From Onchocerca volvulus (Eukaryota; Nematoda; Chromadorea; Rhabditida; Onchocercidae): 64,000 nt of DNA. The stretch spans positions 16,417,601 through 16,481,600 of the forward strand of contig HG738137.1 of the NCBI GenBank assembly GCA_000499405.2, written 5' to 3'. Made by a program: the position numbers and the translations under genes. Under the pieces are notes generated by a model, which had not been told where the DNA came from, did not search any database, and saw only the letters and a list, made by a program, of their open reading frames with translations. This document shows positions 49,734 to 64,000 of this stretch, in pieces; position 1 is the stretch's first letter, and each line of letters starts with the position of its first letter.

Positions 49734-50363
49734 TTGTGCATTTATGTTTTTATTTGTATAGATTATGCGTTTTGGCATGCAAGTGATTTTGTTGATTGGA
49801 ATTTTTTTTTCTTTTTTTGTTTCTAAAATGTTTATAACTAGTATAGCCGCGTTATATCGATACAAGAAATGAAATTTGAATATGTAAATTAACGAACTAA
49901 AGCATAGATTCACGTTTAGGTAACATAAGAAATTTTCAAAAATGCTGTTCATAGAGAAAGCTATTTTAATGTCAGCATCGTAGATGATATTGTATCAATT
50001 GATTTAGGTAAATAATTGTTACGAAAAAGCTATTTGTATCGTGTTTGATGATTCTATTAAATGACATTGAATTTTGTCCGGTCCGGCTTGGCATTTCAGT
50101 AGGAAGATTAGTGATAGAAGATTTAACTAGGTTATTTAGAAATCACTATCATGAGAATTCATTTCAACTGATAACAAAGAAAGCAGAGAAGTTAACAAAT
50201 GAAACGAACAGAATTTATCCATTATTAGAATCACTGACATATTTTAATTCTAAGGTTTTTTGTGTGTTGAATTATCAAAAAAATTTCACAGGATTAATTA
50301 ACTGCAATTTTTTAGAATTAAATTCAATTTGCAAAAATAATTTCAAATCAATTCCTGCTATAT

Positions 50364-53300
50364 ATGTCAACATTTTCAACAACTATTACTACAAATGTCA
50401 ACAATGACAATAAAAATGTGAACGATAAACCGGCAACAATACAATTTTTGACATTTCCATTTCGGCGGCGACGAAAACGTTATACGATAAATCCGCCAGA
50501 TGACACTTATCACGTTGTTTATCTTGGTAATGTATTGACAATCCTTGCAAAAGGTAGGTTTTATTTTTTATTATTTATTTCATTTTTATTATCTATATAT
50601 TTTATTTTATTTATTGGCGAAATGTATTTTTTGGCAATTTTTCTTTTGATCAAATACATTTTTCATACCAAAATTGCCACATGTTATATTTATGCTTCAA
50701 TTAAATGTTACAAAAAATACAAAGTACAGATAATAATGAACAAATGAAGTATAGGTAATTTTTAATTTATGTATAATTTATATAGTATAGACAACAAAAT
50801 AAGAATATCAAAAAATAAAAAGTAAGAAAAAAAAAGCATTTTTTATTAAATTAAATTTTTAAATAGAAACTTTTGTAGTTTGCATTTTTTTTTTTTTTTT
50901 GTACACACACATACGTCATTACATATATTTGATAACCAAAATTTATCATTGATTAGCTTATTTGGACAATAATTTTTCTTGGATTTTTGTAAAAAAAAGC
51001 ATTTATTAAATTTAATAGTACTTTGTTTTCTTTCATAGAAATAAATGATTGTAAAATATTCTATTGTATCAAAAAATGTGAATTAAGCATGACCAATTGT
51101 TTGGCTGAAAAAAATAAAAGTCACAAAATAATTAAAGTTAAAATTCAGCAAAAAAAAAAAAATAAGTGAAAAATACTTCAAAAAATATGTGATAATGCTG
51201 ATTATTCCATTGTTTGTATCGAAGCAGATATTCATGTGAATATTTTTTGGAAATGAAAGAAATTCATTGATATTGATCGATCTCACATAAAGCACTTCAA
51301 AATGCTCAAATTATACCTTATTCGATTCTTATCATTTATCATTTATCATTATTTATGTCAAGTTTAGAAAACAAAAAAAAAAAAAGTTTCAGGTGAAGAA
51401 TGTTTAGAAAAACCTCTTTCGTTAATTTGGAATGCTTATTGTAATAGGCAACGCACGCAACTTACTATGAAACTTACTGTTACACGTTCCGGACTTAAAG
51501 TTAGTTGTAAATTCAGAAATTATGATGACATGAAAAAGTTTTAATAAATTTCAACATTTCATCAGATAATTTTTGAAACCATATTTGTCCATTTATTTCA
51601 TCCGTATCAATGTTAAATAAGTTTGTTTCAAAATTTATTGAATATTTCAATAAATTGATTTTTGATAGCATATTTCAAAAGGTAAGAAAAATTAGGAAAG
51701 TTATTGTTTTTATTTCCATTTATAATTTGATTTCATGGTATTTTATATGGCATTAATGAACCAGAAATAAATGGCTTTTCATTTTATTAAAACTCATATT
51801 TGAACAAGTTCTTCTAGTATTTCAAGTCATTCCAATCTTAAGATTTAAAAATATTAGCAATCAAAATGATAATATGTTTCTTGAATCAATTGTTTAGGAA
51901 GAATAAAATGATAATTTGAAGAAGAATCATATGAATAGCATGTTATAGAATAATTGAAATAATTTAATAGAAATAAATTAATATTGTATTTTATAAATAT
52001 GCGATAATTTAATGAAATTGAAAAAAGACAGCAAATTTTGTGCTGCGATTTTTTTAATGCTAGAATTTAGAGTAAAAGCGAATGAGATGAGATTAATTAA
52101 TAAACTTGATGATCGTTTGGTAAAGGTAAATTTTGCTCATCTTGGATTTAAAATGAAAAACAGTTTCATATTGTAATTCCAAACAAATTTTTTCGATGGA
52201 AATTTCAAAATAAGATCATTTTTTTTTAGGCAGAAACAAAACAGCAAGGTATCACGGAATATTGGTCACATCGAATAACATATTGTTTGGCGCCATCTAA
52301 TTTTCCACGAGTGTTTTGTTGGGTTTATAAACATGAGGGGAAAAAGATGAAACCGGAATTGAGGTTTTAATATAAACACACAGTTACATTTTTATTCAGC
52401 AATCTGAAAACAAATCAATTGAAATAAATTTGCTATCGATAAATAGGAATGATTAAATTGGATAACTTTTTTTTTTTTTTTTCCGTATAACTAATCGATT
52501 TTTTTAAATTCTTTCCTTACATATTGCTGTAGAATGGAATCGTAGATCAAAAATGATAGCGAATTTTTCGAAATATTTCGAAATTCATTTCTTTCCTTTA
52601 GCAATTTGATATGTTTTTCATTTTTTTTTTTCGTAAATTTTAGATGCCACGCAGCATTGTGCAAAAAATTGTCAGATCCGTATAAAATAGCGCAAACACT
52701 CGAACATAACCTTCGAGCTGCTCTTCAGGTAGTAGTTATTCTTCTTTTTTTTTAATTGAATTATCAATTACAGAAGTGTTTCATGCCATTTATCATATCA
52801 TTCCAATTAATACCTTTCTTTGATTGATTTATTGATTGCTATCCTTCGAAATAAATTGTTATTTTCAATTAAAAGTTGACATCAAAATCATTAGGATCTT
52901 AGGACAATTACATTTGCAATATTACTATTTTTACCTGAATATTATCATTCTAAATCTTCTATTTCAATCAATTTCGTTGAAATGATTCATTTTAATCGCA
53001 TTCAGGTACAAATTAGACAGCTTTAATCATTATTTTAAGAGATATATTAGATGAAATATGACTACATGAACATTAAAATTCAGATTAAAAATTTTAATTT
53101 CTCATTAATTGATCAATAAAAAAAAAAAAATACATATCCTTCTTATCTGATTGTCTTAATATTGTATGCATCCCGAGAATCTGATAATTTTGAAGATATC
53201 TTGTTACATACATTTCATTCATTTCATAAATCGATTACGTAATTTAAATTATTCATGTTATTTTTATCATTAACTTAAAATTGAATTCAATTTTAGGAGT

Positions 53301-54685
53301 ATCGTCGTGAGAAACTTTGCCGTCAAAATGCTCGACTCAATGCCCTAATTGTTGGACAATCATCCAATGGGCCTAAAAGGTATCTTATTCTTAACACTGA
53401 TATGATGATGTACCAGTGATTTCATTGATATATGGCCTTATATTCCTTTTTCCTTTCATCTCCATCAATTTTTAATTTAGGAAGCTATTGCTACAAACAG
53501 GTTCGCTTAATTTTCGTCCTCCAGTTGGTCGTTCAAAAAGTGCTCCAAGATTGTTTGCTATTGATGAGGAAAATGAATATCTCGAGGAGCAACAGGTTTT
53601 TTTGACTTTATTCGGAAAATTATATCAATCTGCTCCGTTCCACATATCTGAATTTTTTGTTGCTTCCTAAATGAATTCGTAAATATAGCGACGATTTGAT
53701 TCAGGGCAAGATGAAAATCCTTTTCTTTCCCGAATTATCTCCAGAATCGCTAACATTGTGTGAATTTTCTCTTTTCATTTTTAATGCATAATGCATCCTA
53801 ATTTTTTTATTTGCTCGTAAACGAATTTCTGAAAATGTTTTTGAAAAGCGAAGAGATAGAATTTTAGGAAGAATATTCAGACGCAGATTCATTATGTTAT
53901 GCGGAATCACCAATCAGTGGTGATGCTTGTAGTACAAATAGTTTGACGAGTAATGAGACGGAGGAAAATTCCCTCTCTCAACCGAATTCTTTTCGAGGTT
54001 CATTTTCATTTTACATTTTCATTATTTAGAAAAAAAAAAAAAAAAACACAATTTACTATAGATGAAATTAAGAAAAGAAAAAAACTGATGAAATTGACTC
54101 AATATATTCGTTTTTTCTTGAAATTATCCTTTTTTTAATTCCATTGAAAGTTACAAAATTATCTCTGATTAAGTAGTGATTTTTCAACATTTGTATGGAA
54201 GAGATGACGAAATGGGCAATTTTCACGATAATTTTAGGAAAATAAACTAAAAATTTTTAACATTAGAAAACAATTCTTCAGATTTTGAAAGAAAGAATTT
54301 TTTCTTTAATTTTACTTCTTCGCACATCTCTTGAACAAATATTCGAATTGATTAAACTATTTGCATTTTTTTTTTTTTTTTTTTTTTTTAGCCAGTAATG
54401 ATGAGAAACATGACTTAATGAGGAAACTATGTGATATGAATCTAGAGCTGGAAAAACAACGGAATGGTTCATTGGTTAGCAACTTTAGTTCAAACTTAGA
54501 ATGTGGTCCATCCAGTATTAGTTCAGATGATGGAATGCAATCTACCGATTCAGAAAATCGATCCTGGAAAATACGACGATTACCGAGTTTAGAAAAACGT
54601 TCAGAACAAGAAATAGATACAGTTAGTGAAGAATCTGGTTATCATGATTACGATGATGGTTTTAATAGTGCTACTGCTGATGATT

Positions 54686-54729
<44 letters not shown>

Positions 54730-54801
54730 ATTCGTCGGAATAGTGAAATTTATTATGAAGATGATGAAAGTCAATACGATGAACAAGTTACAGCACTTTA
54801 A
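50364..54801 (+). CDS. FAM43-like protein with PTB/PID domain
   Basis: Exons: 50364-50553, 51393-51499, about 52087-52125, 52230-52363, 52644-52728, 53297-53379, 53481-53595, 53868-53997, 54392-54801; about 430 residues. FAM43 proteins carry a phosphotyrosine-binding-like domain and are poorly characterised. Matches are TYHVVYLGNVLTILAKG, a KLTV strand, HRITYCLAPSNFPRVFCWVY, RCHAALCKKLSDP and the basic patch GRSKSAPRLF, all in the FAM43 order. Exon 3 is placed because RLVKAE aligns with RMVHAE of FAM43A and ends at a strong donor (AAG then GTAAAT); its acceptor is unclear (52087 or 52064), so a few residues are uncertain. The C-terminal exon is acidic and serine-rich, includes 14 consecutive Asp codons, and ends VTAL, which could bind a PDZ domain. 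An earlier 5' exon cannot be excluded. Confidence 0.82.
54688..54729 (+). repeat. GAT microsatellite encoding polyaspartate
   Basis: Fourteen uninterrupted GAT codons inside the last exon of the FAM43-like gene. Changes in number would keep frame and alter the length of the acidic tract. Confidence 0.9.
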
Positions 54802-57800
54802 TATCATTTTTTTGAATTATTGACGATAAATAATTCGATATTTGCTAGCTTGTTTTAATTCGGTGCTGCATAAAATGATACCTGGAAATGTCATGAAATT
54901 TGATCCCAAATGAATAAACAACGAAGGCAGTGTTAAAATTGATGATATCAATTCTGATATCAAGTAATTATCGATAATAGGTGCTCGACCGTAAATCTGT
55001 TATTTATCTGATAAATATATTGTGTGATAAATGACCATTCGAGAATAATAGTAACAAATGTGATGCAATATTTTCCATAAATTTTGCACAATTATTGTTT
55101 AATCAGTCTTTTTGATTCATTTTTGTCTTGTTCTAATAGAATTATTTATTGTTTGTTGATTAAAAGAAAAAAAGTAATTCACACATTTTGCATATTTTAA
55201 AATTTTTTTATTAATATTTGAATGTTAGACTATTGCAATTGTTAGGATATGTTTGCTCGATTTGGAAACTAAGCTTATCTTTGTCATCAAAAATTGATTT
55301 ATTCTAGTAAATTTACTCGATTTTCAAGGTTATCTTTTCTTCTTCTCAAAGAAAGTTAAAGGATGAGTGAAGACAATATGATGACAGGATAATAGCTGAT
55401 AATATATCATTCTTGATAAATTATGGGACTGAAAAAAATATATTTACTTACTGCTATGGTATGATTTTTAGAGTTATTTTTGGGTATTTAACAAATTTTT
55501 TGATCAAAATGTAAATATTTGTTGGGAATTTTTTTTTTTTTTTTTTTTTTTGAAGAGACATAATGGTGCATTATTTTAATTGTTATTTACAAATAAATAT
55601 GATCATATTGAATTTCCTATACATTGATGTATACTTGATAAAACAATTCTCCTAATCCAATTCTAAACAAATTTCCTAATCTGATCTTGCTTAGATTTAA
55701 TTTTGATCATAAATTAGGAACAAAATTTGATCATTTTACCTGACATAATATTTAAAAAAAAAGAACAATAAAATCAATTATAATAATTCTAGCGAATTAA
55801 GTTAGTCATCATCTTTCGATGAAACAAATAAGATAATTTGAAATGCCGAATATGAATCTTCAAGAACGCTGAATTTAATGAAATGAATAAAATAATTTGA
55901 AGTACCGAATATAAGTTCTCAGTCGAACCCAAATGTTGTTTCTGTAGTTTGGTTTATAATAATTCAAAGTATTATCGAATGTATTGATTAAAATTTAAGA
56001 ACTTCGTGAGGTTTTAGAAAAATCCTAATCTTGATAAGATAATCTCTTATCTGTCACATAGTACAATGAGTGCTTTTTTCAAATAATTCAATCCGTGAAA
56101 AACAGGAAGATATAATATAAATTAATTTTATCACATGCAATCAACGTTGGTCATATATATAACGACATTATATATAGTTGATAGAATCGTTAATTTGTAA
56201 TGAAGAAAAATCATAGATGTCATATACAAGAACACTCAAAAAAATACATAATAATCATTATATTATCATAAACATTATCAGTGACATTATCATTATCATT
56301 ATTACTATTTCATCGTCACTATATGATTCATTTCTATGCCGTTTTATGAATCATTTGCGATTTGTAATCATTCGTTATTATCATAATTTTCCATCATTAT
56401 CATCTATCATCATTATGAATATAAAGAGAAAGATGATTAATTAAAGTGTATTTTTATTGATTCATTAACAGAATAAAAAATGTATTTTAAACATTTTTCG
56501 TATATTTAATTTCATTTTGAAGGATTTAAAAAAAAAATTTTAAATAAAAGTTCCAAAAAAGTTTTAAATTTACAGAAGTTAGCAACAGAAACAAATACAA
56601 TGACCATAAATTGGCTAATAATAATGATGGAGAATAAAAAAAAAAAATGCGTCCACTCGTGCACTCCTAAATAAATGACAATAAATGAAAATCGAAATTT
56701 AAGTTAATTTTACATTTAAAAACTTTTTATATAAGCTATAATATTAAATTTAACGAGCAAGCACATATGCAATATATATATATAGATGAAGGTGCATTAG
56801 TAATAGATTCTGAATCTAATCGATATATGTTATTGCCGAGCATAAACTGAATTTAATTTAAATTATTTATGTAATATTTATCCTCTAAAAGATACCTATT
56901 GATTCTCTTTCGTCGGAAATTTTGGAGAAATTCTACACTTCACATTTTGAATAATAAAATTTATTATTATGGCAATAACATATCACTCAATTTAATTAAC
57001 TTTCTCTTCTTTATCGTCAAAAACTTTCTGTTACAAAATTCGGAAATGATAAAAATTGCAAAATTTTTGACTAGTGGCAAATGATACCCGCACTAAAATT
57101 TAGAAAATTTATTCGTCGTTTTTTCTTTTTTTTTTTCTTTCCTAAAAATACAAGCAAAACTGTCGTTTATCGAAAGCTTAACTACTACTAACAAACGGAT
57201 TAAACGGAATGTGTGACGGATAGTATCACGAAACTGGATGTTATCATGAATTGCTTTTCTAGAAGATTCATACAGAGCTTCGTCTAGTTGAAGAACTGTC
57301 AACTAATTTTTAGTAAACCGTTGAATCTAACCGGATCGAAATTTCATTACCTCATTAAATTATGATAATCCAGTTCTTTGCGAAAAAATTCAAATCCGAA
57401 AATAGTTAATTCTTCTTTTTATTCCTCCTATTGACGTAGATTGGATGTATATTCGCTTATTCAGAATATACATTCAATTTATGTTAAATATTCAAAATCT
57501 ATACTGCACACAAAAATGCACTCTTCATGAATATAAATTTACACTTCCAATAATGATGGCATTTCATTTCATAAAAATACACGAGAATATTAAAAATGGT
57601 AATTGGAATTTTACCAAAAATGTTTCCAAATGATTAAAAATATAGGAAAAATGAACTCGTCAACTTGCTGGGAATCATTAGTTAAGAAAAAAAAAGAAAA
57701 AAATGGCAGTATGATGAAAAAAGTAATAATTTTTAGGAAAAATAGATGAGATGGATAAGAAAGAAGAAGAATATCGTAAAACAACGGGATTTTGACAGAC

Positions 57801-58113
57801 GACAATAGCAGTAAAAGGTGTAAATCGCTTTTTTCTTTTTTTTTTTTTTTTTTTTTGAAGTTGCTCGATCGTGTAGATGGAATTGAGATTTGCAAACTTT
57901 TCATTGTTTTGCAGGTGACATGCCAGTTAAGATATGCGTAAATTAAGCTGATGTTTGATGTTAAAGTTCCGGATCTGTAGATAAAACTAACAGCATCGAA
58001 GCGAACTATTAATAGATTGACGATGAGATTAAAATTTCATTTTCCAATGCAATCCATCCGTACTTTCACCTTTTTTTTTTTTTCCTTCCTTTCTACACGA
58101 ATTTTTGTTTACT
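54802..58113. other. Intergenic region between convergent genes
   Basis: About 3.3 kb between the ends of the FAM43-like gene (plus) and the YAP-like gene (minus). AT-rich with T runs (55531-55551, 57837-57856) and degenerate CAT/TAT-type low complexity at 56255-56420. A minus-strand open stretch at 57302-57093 begins after an acceptor-like TTAG but has no recognised homologue. Presumably holds two 3' UTRs. Confidence 0.5.

Positions 58114-64000
<5,887 letters not shown>

Larger units (their letters stand above)
42804..50363. other. Gene-poor 7.5 kb region
   Basis: Between ZNHIT1 and the FAM43-like gene no gene could be supported. Content includes many A/T runs, a GTA microsatellite (46684-46715), an inverted-repeat element (48684-49733) and one minus-strand open stretch at 45343-45100 behind a good acceptor (ATTTCAG), which reads VIALLQQAVEQKVTPFAQNE onward but has no recognised homologue. 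A pyrimidine-rich tract with AG ends at 50099 and may be the trans-splice acceptor of FAM43. Confidence 0.5.

Noticed and set aside
50045..50407. 120-codon plus-strand open frame overlapping the start of the FAM43-like gene
   Set aside because: It is in a different frame from the conserved PTB-coding exon, and its composition (Asn, Ile, Tyr, Lys) is that of AT-rich non-coding DNA.
57093..57302. 69-codon minus-strand frame after an acceptor-like TTAG, downstream of the YAP-like gene
   Set aside because: The YAP reading ends cleanly at 58114 and no exon joins to this frame; no homologue recognised.

Overview
The window is eukaryotic, very AT-rich nuclear DNA carrying compact genes with many introns. 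Introns are short to medium, with T-rich acceptors (TTTTAG, TTTCAG). Several genes have such an acceptor just before the start codon with no upstream exon in view, as expected for spliced-leader trans-splicing. Together with the gene content this points to a nematode; the base composition and intron sizes suggest a filarial (spirurid) worm, which is an inference. Single open frames are short because exons are 40-400 bases, so genes were rebuilt by joining exons with matching splice phase and family similarity.

Layout. Minus strand, 0.7-8 kb: a small TMEM254-like gene, then an 8-exon short-chain dehydrogenase whose last exon is itself a TMEM254-like membrane domain. Plus strand, 11-15.7 kb: the RNA polymerase I/III subunit AC19 and gamma-tubulin. 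Minus strand, 17.1-19.0 kb: an unrecognised 114-residue two-span membrane protein. Plus strand, 20.2-27.8 kb: proteasome-associated deubiquitinase USP14 and the dolichol-forming cis-prenyltransferase DHDDS. Minus strand, 28.1-35.8 kb: a Golgi pH regulator (GPHR/GPR89) preceded on the same strand by an unknown coiled-coil gene. Plus strand, 36.4-42.8 kb: kinetochore protein SKA1 and HIT-type zinc finger ZNHIT1. From 42.8 to 50.4 kb there is a gene-poor stretch with an inverted-repeat element. Plus strand, 50.4-54.8 kb: a FAM43-like PTB-domain gene. Minus strand, 58.1 kb to the right edge: a YAP-like Hippo-pathway co-activator whose N-terminus lies beyond the window.

Most of these are conserved housekeeping or cell-division genes without an obvious shared pathway. 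Two same-strand pairs could be co-transcribed (coiled-coil gene with GPHR, AC19 with gamma-tubulin). The most unusual observations are the dehydrogenase-TMEM254 fusion beside a free TMEM254 paralogue, a GC-AG intron in GPHR, the possible 16-base gap between the coiled-coil gene and GPHR, the unrecognised membrane protein, two copies of a palindrome-capped inverted-repeat element, and a regular 29-base minisatellite beside the polyglutamine exon of the YAP gene. No CRISPR, bacterial operon, rRNA or convincing tRNA was seen.
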